This document shows, piece after piece, positions 1 to 8,757 of a stretch of DNA of 64,000 nucleotides. The notes below the pieces were generated by a model that did not search any database, was not told the origin of the DNA, and was given only the letters and a program-made list of their open reading frames with translations. The stretch comes from Bifidobacterium ruminantium DSM 6489 (GTDB taxonomy: Bacteria > Actinomycetota > Actinomycetes > Actinomycetales > Bifidobacteriaceae): assembly GCF_000770925.1 (NCBI RefSeq), contig NZ_JDTK01000002.1, positions 148,755 through 212,754 of the forward strand, in the 5' to 3' direction. The number at the start of each line of letters is the position of its first letter. Positions within the stretch are counted from its first letter, which is position 1. Both the position numbers and the translations under genes were made by a program.

Positions 1-340
1 GTTTGAGCAGGTATCCGCTTGCCTGCACCTCATAGCCGAGCACCGCGAAATCGCTGCTGGATGTGATGAACACGATCGCGCAGTCATCGTCCTGCCGGCG
101 AAGCAGCCGCGCTATGTCCAGACCGGTGGCGGCGTGCGGCGATGCCTCGTCGTCGGTGAGATAGCAGTCGAGCAGCAGCAGGTCGTATCGCTTTTTCCTC
201 CAGCTTGCGATGAATGAGCCCGCGTCGGCGAAGGAGTCGCAGACCATGTCCCCACCATGTCCGTGGCCGAAATAGTCCGCGCACATGGCTGCAATCTGCT
301 CGCGTTCGGCGGCGTGGTCCTCGACGATGGCAATGCGCAC
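1..340 (-). CDS. LytTR-type response regulator, receiver domain (partial)
   Basis: Only the first 113 codons are in the window; the 3' end lies beyond base 1. The start is GTG at 340, preceded by a strong Shine-Dalgarno (GGAAGGAGG). The receiver fold shows VRIAIVEDHAAER at the start (acidic E-D pair), the phospho-acceptor Asp in LLLLDCYLTDDE, the FITSSS strand and YEVQASGYLLK with the conserved Lys. The VLGYEVQASGYLLK ending is typical of AgrA/ComE receivers that precede a LytTR DNA-binding domain, so that domain is expected just outside the window. This is inference because the effector domain is not visible. Two direct repeats upstream (450-483) would suit autoregulation. Confidence 0.75.
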   Translation of the reverse strand, partial: MRIAIVEDHAAEREQIAAMCADYFGHGHGGDMVCDSFADAGSFIASWRKKRYDLLLLDCYLTDDEASPHAATGLDIARLLRRQDDDCAIVFITSSSDFAVLGYEVQASGYLLK

Positions 341-449
341 GTTCCCTCCTTCCGGTGATTTCCGGCTGACATGCGTTGTCCGCGCCGGCCGTTTTGCCTG
401 TTCTGTTTCCAGCGTACCGGGAGAGGGAAATACGGGGTGCGGCGAACGG

Positions 450-483
450 CGCGTTTCATGCCAGAAAACCGCGTTTCGTGCCA
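450..483. promoter_or_regulatory. Direct repeat, possible LytTR regulator binding site
   Basis: CGCGTTTCATGCCA (450-463) and CGCGTTTCGTGCCA (470-483) are near-identical direct repeats with 20 bp between their starts. LytTR-family regulators such as AgrA and PlnC bind pairs of direct repeats about two helical turns apart. The site lies about 110 bp upstream of the response regulator start at 340. Function is inferred from geometry only. Confidence 0.4.
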
Positions 484-518
484 TGCTCGTCGCTTTGTGG
501 GACGGGGCGATATAGCCG

Positions 519-573
519 CATGTATGGCGAAAGGCCCGTTCCACGGATGGGAACGGGCCTTTCGCCATACATG
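519..573. terminator. Perfect 24-bp hairpin downstream of pgm
   Basis: Arms 519-542 and 550-573 are perfectly complementary around a 7-nt loop, 54 bp beyond the pgm stop. There is no T tract on either side, so it is either a U-less terminator for pgm (minus strand) or an mRNA-stabilising structure. Confidence 0.55.
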
Positions 574-626
574 CGTCATGCCGTCATCGCATGCCTTGCG
601 TCATCGCTCGGTATGACGGCGCCGCA

Positions 627-2303
627 TCACTCGGCCAGGGCCTTGTCCACGACCTCAGTGGCCTCGGCGAGCACCTTGTCCAGAGCCTCGGGGGACTCGA
701 AGGACTCGGCGTACACCTTGTAGATGTTCTCGGTGCCGGACGGACGGGCGGCGAACCAGTTGTCCTTGGTGGTGACCTTCAGGCCGCCGATCTTGGCGTG
801 GTTGCCCGGAGCCTCGGTGAGCTTGGCGGTAATGTCCTCGCCCGCCAGCTGCGTGGCTTCGACGTCGTCGCCGGTGAGCTTGGCGAACTTCTGCTTCTGC
901 TCAAGGGTGGTCGGGGTGTCGACGCGCTTGTACCAGCTTTCGCCGAAGCGCTCGACCTGCTCCTGGTGCAGCTGTGCCGGGTTCTTGCCGGTCTTGGCGG
1001 TGATCTCGGCGGCCAGCAGGTCGGGGATCAGACCGTCCTTGTCGGTGGTCCACACGCGGCCGTCCTTGCGCAGGAAGGACATGCCGGAGCTCTCCTCGCC
1101 GCCGAAAGCGACTTCGCCCTTGAACAGCGGATCCACGAACCACTTGAAGCCGACCGGAACCTCGACGAGCTTGGCGTTGATGGACGCGGCCACGCGGTCG
1201 ATCAGGGAGGAGGAGACGAGTGTCTTGCCGATGCCGGCGTTCTCCGGCCAGCCCGGGCGGTTGCCGCCGAACAGGTACTCCACGCACACGGCGATGTAGT
1301 GGTTCGGGTTCATGACGCCCCAGTTTGGGCAGACGATGCCGTGGCGATCGGCGTCCGGATCGGTGCCGCCGACCAGATCGTACTTGTCCCACGCGCCGTT
1401 GTTGAGGGAATCGACCAGACCCTTCATGGCGTACGGGGAACTCGGATCCATACGGATCTTTCCGTCATGGTCGATGGTCATGAAGCTCCAGGTCGGGTCG
1501 ACCTGCGGGCGCACCACGTCGATGGTCAGGTTGTACTTCTCGTTCATGAGCGGCCAGTAGTTGACCGAAGCGCCGCCGAGCGGATCGATGCCCAGGCGCA
1601 CGCCGGAGGAACGGATCACGTCGAAGTCGATGACGTTCTCCAGATCGGACACGTAGTGCTCACGGAAGTCGAAGCGCTCGACCAGATCGGACTTGATGGC
1701 CTGCTCGAACGGCACGCGCTTGACGTTCTTGAAGTCGCCGAGCAGTTCGTTGGCGCGATCGGCGATGGCGTTGGTGACGTCGGCCGGGGCCGGGCCGCCG
1801 GTGACCGGGTCGTACTTGAAGCCGCCGTCGGTGGGCGGGTTGTGGGACGGGGTGACGACGATGCCGTCAGCGAGGCCGTCGCCGGTGAAGCGCTGGGTGC
1901 CGTCGGCCGCACGGTTGTGGGTCAGGATGGCCTGGGAGACGACCGGGGTCGGGGTGAAGTCGTCGCGGGAGTCGATACGCACGCGCACGCCGTTGGCGAC
2001 GAGCACTTCGATGGCGGTCTTCCAAGCCGGTTCGGACAGGGCGTGGGTGTCGCGGCCGATGTACAGCGGGCCGGTGACGCCGGCCTTCTTGCGGTATTCG
2101 GCGATGGCCTGGGTGATGGCGACGATGTGGGCCTCGTTGAACGAGGTCTTCAGGGACGATCCGCGATGGCCGGAGGTGCCGAAGGAGACACGCTGTTCCG
2201 GGATGTTGGGATCGGGGACGACGTCATAGTACTTGCCGATGACCTCGTCGACGTTGATCAGATCTGCTGGGGTGGCGGGCATTCCCGCATTTTTTGCAAC
2301 CAT
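627..2303 (-). CDS. pgm: Phosphoglucomutase (alpha-D-glucose phosphate-specific)
   Basis: A 558-residue alpha-D-phosphohexomutase that interconverts glucose 1-phosphate and glucose 6-phosphate in the cytosol, linking glycogen and nucleotide-sugar metabolism to the bifid shunt. Visible motifs are FGTSGHRG near residue 41, the catalytic phosphoserine S153 in [11 protein letters not shown], the metal-binding DPDADRHG loop, GGEESSG and the phosphate-binding RPSGTE near the C-terminus. Length matches the Pgm family. I chose the ATG at 2303 over 2312 because a CACAAT hexamer ends 7 nt before it, matching other leaderless starts in this window, and neither start has a Shine-Dalgarno. It is divergent from the PTS gene next door. 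Confidence 0.95.
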   Translation of the reverse strand: MVAKNAGMPATPADLINVDEVIGKYYDVVPDPNIPEQRVSFGTSGHRGSSLKTSFNEAHIVAITQAIAEYRKKAGVTGPLYIGRDTHALSEPAWKTAIEVLVANGVRVRIDSRDDFTPTPVVSQAILTHNRAADGTQRFTGDGLADGIVVTPSHNPPTDGGFKYDPVTGGPAPADVTNAIADRANELLGDFKNVKRVPFEQAIKSDLVERFDFREHYVSDLENVIDFDVIRSSGVRLGIDPLGGASVNYWPLMNEKYNLTIDVVRPQVDPTWSFMTIDHDGKIRMDPSSPYAMKGLVDSLNNGAWDKYDLVGGTDPDADRHGIVCPNWGVMNPNHYIAVCVEYLFGGNRPGWPENAGIGKTLVSSSLIDRVAASINAKLVEVPVGFKWFVDPLFKGEVAFGGEESSGMSFLRKDGRVWTTDKDGLIPDLLAAEITAKTGKNPAQLHQEQVERFGESWYKRVDTPTTLEQKQKFAKLTGDDVEATQLAGEDITAKLTEAPGNHAKIGGLKVTTKDNWFAARPSGTENIYKVYAESFESPEALDKVLAEATEVVDKALAE

Positions 2304-2425
2304 AGTCAACATTGTGCCACGCGTGCATGTCCAATCGGCGCAATCGTCCCATTATGTGCGATGAATACGTTTTCTTTTTTGGCTGATTTCGGCGTGTCTC
2401 ATATGTGGCCGGGGCTTTGCGTGGT

Positions 2426-2453
2426 TTGCTGACGGGCGATTTGCCAATATCGT
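2426..2453 (+). promoter_or_regulatory. Candidate promoter of the PTS transcript
   Basis: TTGCTG (2426-2431) and TATCGT (2448-2453) are separated by 16 bp and lie just upstream of the RAT-like leader. The match to consensus is modest. Confidence 0.3.
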
Positions 2454-2462
2454 GTTGGTCGT

Positions 2463-2524
2463 GTATTGTCTTACCTGATTCGACTCATGCAGGGTTGCAA
2501 GTCAACTTTTTAAGACGCAAGACC
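2463..2524 (+). promoter_or_regulatory. Ribonucleic antiterminator (RAT)-like leader
   Basis: The leader contains two RAT-like stretches. The first, at 2466-2493, includes TTACCTGATTCGA and a CAGG. The second, at 2493-2524, starts GGTTGCAAGTC, ends GCAAGACC and overlaps the left arm of the following terminator, the arrangement seen in BglG/LicT/GlcT systems. Which one is the real RAT is not resolved. The BglG-family gene directly after the PTS gene is the expected RNA-binding partner. Confidence 0.6.
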
Positions 2525-2564
2525 TGAGATGTGGCATTGCTATGCCATGTCTCGGGTCTTTTTT
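2519..2564 (+). terminator. Conditional intrinsic terminator in the PTS leader
   Basis: A 19-bp stem (2519-2537 with 2542-2560, a few G-U pairs) with a 4-nt loop, followed by a run of T. It lies 60 bp upstream of the EIIBCA start and overlaps the RAT-like sequence. Bound antiterminator protein would prevent it from forming. Confidence 0.85.
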
Positions 2565-2624
2565 GTTGCGCGGCAGCCAGGATTGCATGATCGGGACGGT
2601 TGAAAGGAAAAGAAAGGAATCAGG

Positions 2625-4688
2625 ATGGCTGACTCACTTGCATCGCAGATCATCACTGCAATCGGTGGTCCTGAAAACGTTCGCAGTTTGACGCATTGCG
2701 CCACCCGACTGCGTTTCGAATTGGCGGATGCGTCCAAGGTGGACCAGAACGCCCTCGAACATATGAAGGGCGTGCTTGGCGCGGTTCCGCAGAGCGGTGA
2801 CCGCTTCCAGGTCGTCATCGGTGGCGGTGTTGCTACTGTGTACGAAAACATCATGCATCTGCCCGAAATGGCCAACGTTGGCGGTGCCTCCGCGTCCGAC
2901 GATGCTCAGAAGAGCAATGCTGATGTCAAGGCTGAAGCTCGTTCCAAGGCTCGGGGCAAGGTGGCTTGGCTGGACTCCTTCTTCGAGTATCTTGCCGATT
3001 CCTTCCGCCCGATTCTGGGTGTGCTGCTTGGCGCCTCCATTATCATCGCCTTGGTCAACCTGCTCATCTCGCTGAACGTCATCCCGAATGACGAGGCCTC
3101 CGCGGGCTGGGTGTTCGTGAAGGCCATCTGGAAGGGCGTGTTCTACTTCCTGCCGATCATGGTCGCCTATAACGCCTCCAAGAAGCTCAAGGTCGATCCG
3201 TGGCTGGGCGGCGCTATCATGGCCATCCTCATGACCCCGCAGTTCACTGGTCTGATGGATGCCAAGACCACCTCGTGCGTGGAGAACGCCGCTTTGGGCA
3301 CCAAGTCCTGCACGGCCAGCATCTTCGGTCTGCCGATGTCATTGAGCGACTACTCCGGCAATGTGTTTGTGCCGCTGCTTATGGCTGCCGTGCTTGCCCT
3401 CGTCTACCATGGACTGAAGAAGATTATCCCTGAAAGTGTCCAGCTGGTGTTCGTGCCGTTCTTCTGCATGATCATCGTCGGCGCTCTGACCGCCTTCATC
3501 ATCGGCCCGATCGGCGTGTGGGTCGGCAACGGCCTCGGCGTCGGCCTGGCTTGGATGAACACCCATGCTCCGTTCATCTTCGCCATCATCATTCCGCTGC
3601 TGTATCCGTTCCTGGTGCCGCTCGGCCTGCATTGGCCGCTCAACGCCCTGATGCTGATGAACATCCAGACTCTCGGCTACGACTTCATCCAGGGCCCGAT
3701 GGGTGTGTGGAACTTCGCCTGCTTCGGCGCCACCGCCGGTGTGCTCTTCCTCGCCGTGCGTGACAAGGACAAGGACATGCGCCAGACCGCTCTCGGCGCG
3801 CTTGCCGCCGGCCTGCTCGGTGGTGTTTCCGAACCGTCCCTGTACGGCATCCATCTGCGTTACAAGCTGGTCTACAAGCGCATGCTCGTGGGCTGCGGCC
3901 TCGGCGGCGTCGTCATCGCCGTCCTCGGCTGGCTCTTCCCGTCCGTCACCGCCGCCGGCCAGACCGTGCACGGCGTGACCACCACCGCCTTCGCCTTCAC
4001 CTCGCTGCTGACCATCCCGGTCTTCAACCAGATGTGGGTGTACGCGGTGTCCATCGCGGTCTCCTTCATCACCTCCTTCCTCCTGATCATCACCTTCGAT
4101 TACCGCACCCCGGAACAGAAGGCTGAAGTCCTGGCCCGCGCCGCCGCCGATCAGAAGGCCGCCGCTCCGGTCGCCGTCGCCACCGCGACCAAGATCGAAA
4201 CCAAGACCGAAACCACTGCTCCGACCGCCACCTCCACCACCGTGGTGAACGCGCCGGTCGCCGGCCATGTGATCGCTCTGGACGAAACCGGCGATCCGGT
4301 GTTCGCCTCCCGCGCGCTCGGCGAGGGCGTCGGCATCCAGCCGACCGACAGCGAGGTCGTGGCCCCGGTCTCCGGTGTGCTGCAGACCGTCGCCGAAACC
4401 GGCCACGCCTTCGGCATCAAAACCGATGATGGCGTGGAGGTGCTCGTGCACGTCGGCATCGACACCGTGAAGATGAACGGCGAGGGCTTTGCCGTCAAGG
4501 TCAAGGCCAATGATCGCGTGAATGCGGGAGATCCGCTGGTTTCCGTCGACTTTGCTAAAGTGAAGGAAGCTGGATACAGCACCACCACGCTGATGACGGT
4601 GCTCAACACCGCCGCCCTCGCCTCCGTCACGCCGAAGACCGGCATCGACGTCAAGGCAGGGGATGAGGTGATCGACATCCAGCGCTAA
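2625..4688 (+). CDS. PTS transporter subunit EIIBCA, glucose/beta-glucoside family
   Basis: A 687-residue sugar permease that imports and phosphorylates its substrate using phosphate from HPr. The domain order is B-C-A, as in the BglF/BglP group. EIIB occupies about residues 1-90 with phospho-Cys25 in LTHCATRLRF. The polytopic EIIC occupies about 115-500. An Ala/Thr-rich linker runs about 505-545, and the EIIA domain about 560-687 carries the phospho-His609 in VLVHVGIDTV. The start at 2625 follows AAAGGAA. Expression is probably controlled by antitermination at 2463-2564. Substrate is not certain: bifidobacterial homologues have been assigned to glucose, but the domain order also fits beta-glucosides. 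Confidence 0.93.
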   Translation: MADSLASQIITAIGGPENVRSLTHCATRLRFELADASKVDQNALEHMKGVLGAVPQSGDRFQVVIGGGVATVYENIMHLPEMANVGGASASDDAQKSNADVKAEARSKARGKVAWLDSFFEYLADSFRPILGVLLGASIIIALVNLLISLNVIPNDEASAGWVFVKAIWKGVFYFLPIMVAYNASKKLKVDPWLGGAIMAILMTPQFTGLMDAKTTSCVENAALGTKSCTASIFGLPMSLSDYSGNVFVPLLMAAVLALVYHGLKKIIPESVQLVFVPFFCMIIVGALTAFIIGPIGVWVGNGLGVGLAWMNTHAPFIFAIIIPLLYPFLVPLGLHWPLNALMLMNIQTLGYDFIQGPMGVWNFACFGATAGVLFLAVRDKDKDMRQTALGALAAGLLGGVSEPSLYGIHLRYKLVYKRMLVGCGLGGVVIAVLGWLFPSVTAAGQTVHGVTTTAFAFTSLLTIPVFNQMWVYAVSIAVSFITSFLLIITFDYRTPEQKAEVLARAAADQKAAAPVAVATATKIETKTETTAPTATSTTVVNAPVAGHVIALDETGDPVFASRALGEGVGIQPTDSEVVAPVSGVLQTVAETGHAFGIKTDDGVEVLVHVGIDTVKMNGEGFAVKVKANDRVNAGDPLVSVDFAKVKEAGYSTTTLMTVLNTAALASVTPKTGIDVKAGDEVIDIQR

Positions 4689-4717
4689 CTATCACACAGA
4701 GGCGAAAAGGGGTCGAC

Positions 4718-5569
4718 GTGGACGTTCTTCGCGTGTTCAACAACAATGTCGTGCTGGCCAGGGATGGCAACCGCGAGGTGATCCTCACGGGCCGTGGCAT
4801 CGGCTTCCAAGCCAAGCCCGGCCAGCACGTGGATGACGCGAAGATCGTCCGTCGATTCGTCCCCGTCGACGGTAAGGATCCCGACCACATGGCTCAACAG
4901 GTGGCCGGGATTCCTCCCGAAATCATCAGACTCGTCACGGACGCCATGAACCGGACGGGGCTGAAAGAACAGGCCGACGACAAGCCATCCCTGGTCATGG
5001 CGCTCGCCGACCATCTCTGCGGCGCGATCCAACGCGCGCAGAAAAAACAATCCATCGAATATCCGCTTGAAGCGGAAGTGAGATCGCTCTATCCCGACGA
5101 ATACGCCAAAGGCCTGGCGCTGGTCGACGCGATGAACACCTATCTGGGCGGAGCCCTGCCCCGCAGCGAAGCGGTGGCGTTCGCATTACACCTAGTCAAT
5201 GCGGGATTCTCAGGCGGCGACATGTCCGCCACGTACGCCATGACCGGCGTCATCCAGCAGATGATCGCCGTCATCGAAAGCACATACGATATCAAACTTG
5301 AGCAGGATGGCGTCAATGTGGCGCGGTTCATCACGCATCTGCGCTACCTGTTCGTACGCATCCACCAGCACAAGCAGCTCGACGACGAGCCGCAGCCAAT
5401 CATCGATTCCATCAAAACTTCGTATCCGCGCGCGTACCAGTGCGCGAAGCAGCTTGCGATGGTGGTGCAGATGAGATTGAACGTCGGCCTTACGGAATCG
5501 GAAACCGCCTATCTCGCGTTGCATGTGTCACGCGTCGCGGAGAAGGCCGGGGAGCCGCAATCGAAATAA
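4718..5569 (+). CDS. BglG/LicT-family transcription antiterminator
   Basis: A 283-residue RNA-binding antiterminator starting at GTG 4718 behind AAAAGGGG, 29 bp after the PTS gene and almost certainly in its operon. The N-terminal CAT RNA-binding domain is about residues 1-57 (FNNNVVLA, GRGIGFQ). Two PTS regulation domains follow, with all four conserved His visible: H99 and H158 in PRD1, H207 and H269 in PRD2. In this family EII phosphorylates PRD1 to inactivate and HPr phosphorylates PRD2 to activate, so the protein should bind the RAT upstream of the PTS gene when its sugar is present. Confidence 0.93.
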   Translation: MDVLRVFNNNVVLARDGNREVILTGRGIGFQAKPGQHVDDAKIVRRFVPVDGKDPDHMAQQVAGIPPEIIRLVTDAMNRTGLKEQADDKPSLVMALADHLCGAIQRAQKKQSIEYPLEAEVRSLYPDEYAKGLALVDAMNTYLGGALPRSEAVAFALHLVNAGFSGGDMSATYAMTGVIQQMIAVIESTYDIKLEQDGVNVARFITHLRYLFVRIHQHKQLDDEPQPIIDSIKTSYPRAYQCAKQLAMVVQMRLNVGLTESETAYLALHVSRVAEKAGEPQSK

Positions 5570-5713
5570 CCGTGTCATGCGATTGCACGGATATGCATGA
5601 TTCGCACAATTACTCGTATATTTCTATTTTCAAAACGACGGATATTGTGATGGACGTTCCGTGAATCGCGCGCGATTAAATAATAAGTATCCTACGTGCG
5701 ATTCCGGCAGCGG

Positions 5714-6838
5714 CTACCGCTGCTCGGCGACGCGTTCCAGCGCGCTCGGCTCCGCGGGCGTCTCCGGCACGCGTACGGTCAGTGCCTTGCGCTCCACAGT
5801 GAAGCGGATGTGCTTCGTTTCGGGGAGCATGTCGCCGTCCACTTGCGCCAGGACCGGCTTCTCCAATTTGATTTCCGCGCTGACGCCCTGCATCTGGTCG
5901 ACGGTGGAATTCGTGGACAGCGGGCTCTGCTGGGCCTTGCCGGTGATGGTCTGGTGCAGCACGTCGCCGAACAGATTGCACCAGCCGAGGAGACCGCCGG
6001 AGGTGTCGATGACCTCGTAATCGAGCAGGCCGTCATCGTACGAGGCGTCGGGCATCAGCGAGAACACGGGGATCTGCCCGCAATTGCCCGCCATGAATGT
6101 GCGGAAGACGAGCCCATGCGTGGTATGCGTGCTGCCGTCGGCCTTGGTGATGGTGACGTCGCCCTTGTATTTCGGCGCGAACAGGTTCTTCGCACCCGAC
6201 ACGAAATAGGCCAGCCAGCTGATGTTCTTCTTCAATTCCGGATCGGTGTCCTCGATCATCACCGCGTCGAAGCCGATACCCGCGATGATAAGGAACGCGT
6301 GGCCATGGTCGGTGGTCTTGTCGTCCAGCAGGGTGAGGCGGCCCACATCCACCTGACGCGAGCCGTGCGAGGTCGCCACGGTAAGCGCCGCGTCGATGTC
6401 GTCCACGGGAATGCCCATATTCCGAGCGAACAGATTGCCGGTGCCGATCGGCACGATGCCCAATGCGTGCCCCGTTCCGGACAGCGCGCTTGCCACGGTG
6501 CGCACCGTGCCGTCCCCACCGACCGCCACCACGACGTCGGCGCCATGGTCCAAGGCCTCCAAAGCGCAGGCGCGTCCGTCCTTGTCGAGCTGGGTCTCGA
6601 TGAACTCCACCTGGGTGAGATGCTTCGCCTCGCAGAATTCCCTGATGTGCTCCTTGCGCTGTTTCGCCTGCGGCTTGGAAGGATTGACGATGAACGCGTA
6701 ATGCACTTGGTCGTCGTCGCGTTTGTCGAGTTTCTCGGCGAGCGAGCGGTGCTTGTAGGCCCGGTATCCGAAGAACGCGGCCGTGCCTACGGCGATCACG
6801 GCGACGGCGATGATGAGAACGATAAGTGGCATAGGCAT
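5714..6838 (-). CDS. Diacylglycerol kinase-like lipid kinase (YegS/DagK family)
   Basis: A 374-residue protein with an N-terminal membrane helix (about residues 5-22) followed by the DAGK catalytic fold. VNPSKPQAK near residue 51 and the nucleotide-binding GGDGT at 107-111 are clear, followed by GIVPIGTGNLFARNMGIP. Family members phosphorylate diacylglycerol or related lipids at the inner membrane face. The start at 6838 has GACAAT 6 nt upstream, suggesting a leaderless message divergent from serS. The exact lipid substrate cannot be read from sequence. It converges on the antiterminator gene across a 144-bp gap in which I see no clear terminator. Confidence 0.85.
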   Translation of the reverse strand: MPMPLIVLIIAVAVIAVGTAAFFGYRAYKHRSLAEKLDKRDDDQVHYAFIVNPSKPQAKQRKEHIREFCEAKHLTQVEFIETQLDKDGRACALEALDHGADVVVAVGGDGTVRTVASALSGTGHALGIVPIGTGNLFARNMGIPVDDIDAALTVATSHGSRQVDVGRLTLLDDKTTDHGHAFLIIAGIGFDAVMIEDTDPELKKNISWLAYFVSGAKNLFAPKYKGDVTITKADGSTHTTHGLVFRTFMAGNCGQIPVFSLMPDASYDDGLLDYEVIDTSGGLLGWCNLFGDVLHQTITGKAQQSPLSTNSTVDQMQGVSAEIKLEKPVLAQVDGDMLPETKHIRFTVERKALTVRVPETPAEPSALERVAEQR

Positions 6839-6966
6839 ATACCTATTGTCTACTGGGCCTTCGAAAAAGGCGAATTTGACATGCCGAATTTCGACGATTC
6901 CCGCGCACGCGTCTAAAAATGAGAACGGTTGCGTCGGTGTCTGCTTTCGGCACTAGGCTGAGAACC

Positions 6967-8253
6967 ATGCTTGATATTCAATTCATTCGTGAACATGCTG
7001 ACGTTGTCAAGGAATCCCAGCGTAAGCGTGGCGAATCGGTCGAACTTGTCGACGAGGTGCTGCGCTCCGACGAGGTTCGCCGCTCCTCTCTGAAGGAATT
7101 TGAAGCCGCTCGCGCGCGGCAGAAGGAGATCGGCAAGAAGGTCGCCGCCGCCCCCGCGGACGAGAAGGCCAAGCTGATCGCCGCCACCAAGGAGCTGTCT
7201 CAGAAGGTCTCCGAATACAAGGCCGCCGCCGATGCTGCAGCCGAAGAATACACCACCGCCATGTGGAAGCTGTCCAACATCGTCGAGCCGGAGGCTCCGG
7301 AAGGCGGCGAGGATGATTACGTCGTCGTCAAGAAGGTCGGCCAGATCCGCGACTTTGCGGCCGAAGGCTTCGAGCCGAAGGATCATCTGACTCTCGGCCG
7401 TGGCGTCGCCGGCATCGATATGGAGCGCGGCGTGAAGGTCGGCGGCTCCCGCTTCTACTTCCTGCGCGGCCAGGTGGCCCGTATGCAGATCGCCATGCTG
7501 ACCATGGCCGTCGATCAGGCCGAGGAGCACGGCTTCACGCTGGCCATCACCCCGACGCTGGTGCGTCCGGAAGTGATGCGCGGCACCGGCTTCCTCAACT
7601 CCCATGCGGACGAGATCTACCGCCTGCGCGAGCCCGACGACCAGTATCTGGTCGGCACCTCCGAAGTGGCGCTCGCCGGCATGCACGAGAACGAGATCCT
7701 GAACCTTGAGAACGGCCCGCTGCGCTACTGCGGCTGGAGCTCCTGCTACCGCCGCGAGGCCGGCGCCGCGGGCAAGGACACCTCCGGCATCATCCGCGTG
7801 CACCAGTTCGATAAGGTTGAGATGTTCGTCTACGCTAAGCAGGAGGACTCCTACAAGGAGCACGAGCACCTGCTGGCCATGGAGCAGGAGATGCTCGGCA
7901 AGGTCGAGGTGCCGTACCGCATCATCGATACCGCCGCCGGCGATCTGGGCTCCTCCGCCGCCCGTAAATTCGATTGTGAGGCTTGGGTGCCGACCCAGGG
8001 CCGCTACCGTGAGCTGACCTCCACCTCCAACTGCACCGAATACCAGGCTCGTCGCCTGAACATCCGCGAACGCATGGAGGACGGCAGCACCCGCGCCGTC
8101 TCCACGCTGAACGGCACGCTGGCCACCACCCGTTGGCTGGTCGCCATCCTTGAGAATCACCAGCACAAGGACGGCTCCATCGAGATTCCGAAGGCCATGC
8201 GTCCGTACATGGGCGGCAAGGAAGTCATCGAGCCCACTAAATGGGAGGCCTGA
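6967..8253 (+). CDS. serS: Seryl-tRNA synthetase
   Basis: A 428-residue class II synthetase charging tRNA-Ser. The N-terminal tRNA-binding antiparallel coiled coil spans about residues 25-105, followed by the class II core with FLRGQVARMQIA, the GTSEVALA strand, motif 2 around CYRREAGAAGKD and motif 3 around NGTLATTRWLVAILE. The start MLDIQF at 6967 fits the family N-terminus; an upstream in-frame ATG at 6919 would add a non-homologous tail. TAGGCT ends 7 nt before the chosen ATG and there is no Shine-Dalgarno, so it is probably leaderless. A tRNA-Ser gene lies just downstream. Confidence 0.97.
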   Translation: MLDIQFIREHADVVKESQRKRGESVELVDEVLRSDEVRRSSLKEFEAARARQKEIGKKVAAAPADEKAKLIAATKELSQKVSEYKAAADAAAEEYTTAMWKLSNIVEPEAPEGGEDDYVVVKKVGQIRDFAAEGFEPKDHLTLGRGVAGIDMERGVKVGGSRFYFLRGQVARMQIAMLTMAVDQAEEHGFTLAITPTLVRPEVMRGTGFLNSHADEIYRLREPDDQYLVGTSEVALAGMHENEILNLENGPLRYCGWSSCYRREAGAAGKDTSGIIRVHQFDKVEMFVYAKQEDSYKEHEHLLAMEQEMLGKVEVPYRIIDTAAGDLGSSAARKFDCEAWVPTQGRYRELTSTSNCTEYQARRLNIRERMEDGSTRAVSTLNGTLATTRWLVAILENHQHKDGSIEIPKAMRPYMGGKEVIEPTKWEA

Positions 8254-8280
8254 TTTCATCAGGCTTCGCCAGGTCTGTGC

Positions 8281-8376
8281 GCGGTGCGTTACGCTTGCGC
8301 TACGCACCGGCCATGTCCGGCATCCGATGTGAATCCGTGAAAAGCGGCGTCGGCACCTGTGCCACGCCGCTTTTCT
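8281..8376 (+). terminator. Hairpins and terminator after serS
   Basis: An 8-bp hairpin at 8281-8308 precedes a stronger one whose arms, AAAAGCGGCGT (8340-8350) and ACGCCGCTTTT (8364-8374), enclose a second short stem and end in T. The latter is a good intrinsic terminator. Confidence 0.75.
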
Positions 8377-8391
8377 TATCGCTGTGATATA

Positions 8392-8420
8392 TTGACGTTC
8401 CGTACACGTGGTTTCGATAT
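8392..8420 (+). promoter_or_regulatory. Candidate promoter of tRNA-Ser
   Basis: TTGACG (8392-8397), a 17-bp spacer and CGATAT (8415-8420) lie 29 bp before the mature tRNA 5' end. Confidence 0.5.
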
Positions 8421-8448
8421 GGTTTCGGCTTCGCGTGCAAAGTACTAA

Positions 8449-8533
8449 GGACAGATGTCTGAGCGGTCTAAAGAGACGGTCTTGAAAACCGTTGAAGGGC
8501 AACCTTCCGCGAGTTCGAATCTCGCTCTGTCCG
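8449..8533 (+). tRNA. tRNA-Ser (anticodon TGA)
   Basis: Acceptor arms GGACAGA and TCTGTCC pair fully; the anticodon loop reads CTTGAAA with anticodon TGA. The long variable arm typical of tRNA-Ser and the T-loop GTTCGAATC are present. CCA is not encoded (GCC follows). Confidence 0.97.
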
Positions 8534-8540
8534 CCGTGTG

Positions 8541-8574
8541 GGGCTTATCGGTTTCATACCGATAAGCCCTTTTT
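8541..8574 (+). terminator. Intrinsic terminator of tRNA-Ser
   Basis: A 12-bp perfect stem (8541-8552 with 8558-8569), 5-nt loop, then five T. Confidence 0.9.
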
Positions 8575-8709
8575 CATGCCTGCCTTACGGTCGCGCAACG
8601 GGATGTTCGGTAACGCGCCATTAATGTTCTCAAGCCGTTTCTTTACTGTCGCGTAACAGTGCGGTGGCGATTGTAACGCTCGATTCCGGCACAATCTTGG
8701 GTATCGCAA

Positions 8710-8723
8710 CGGATGTATATCCG
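8710..8723. promoter_or_regulatory. Palindrome, candidate GntR operator
   Basis: CGGATGTATATCCG has 5-bp inverted arms around GTAT and resembles the GT-n-TA-n-AC half-site layout of HutC-type GntR operators. It lies 35 bp before the kinase start at 8758, in the cluster that encodes its own GntR regulator. Assignment is inference. Confidence 0.4.
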
Positions 8724-8757
8724 AATCCCAGGAACCCCAGCATGAATCGAGGCCATC

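Noticed and set aside
2395..2412. CATATGTGGCCGG, resembling the TATATGTGGCAG box, near the PTS leader
   Set aside because: The last bases differ and there is no partner 42 bp away on either side, so I do not count it as a copy of the element.
591..2432. 613-codon plus-strand open frame opposite pgm
   Set aside because: Val/Gly/Asp-rich shadow of the pgm codons with no recognisable domain; such antisense frames are common at this GC content.
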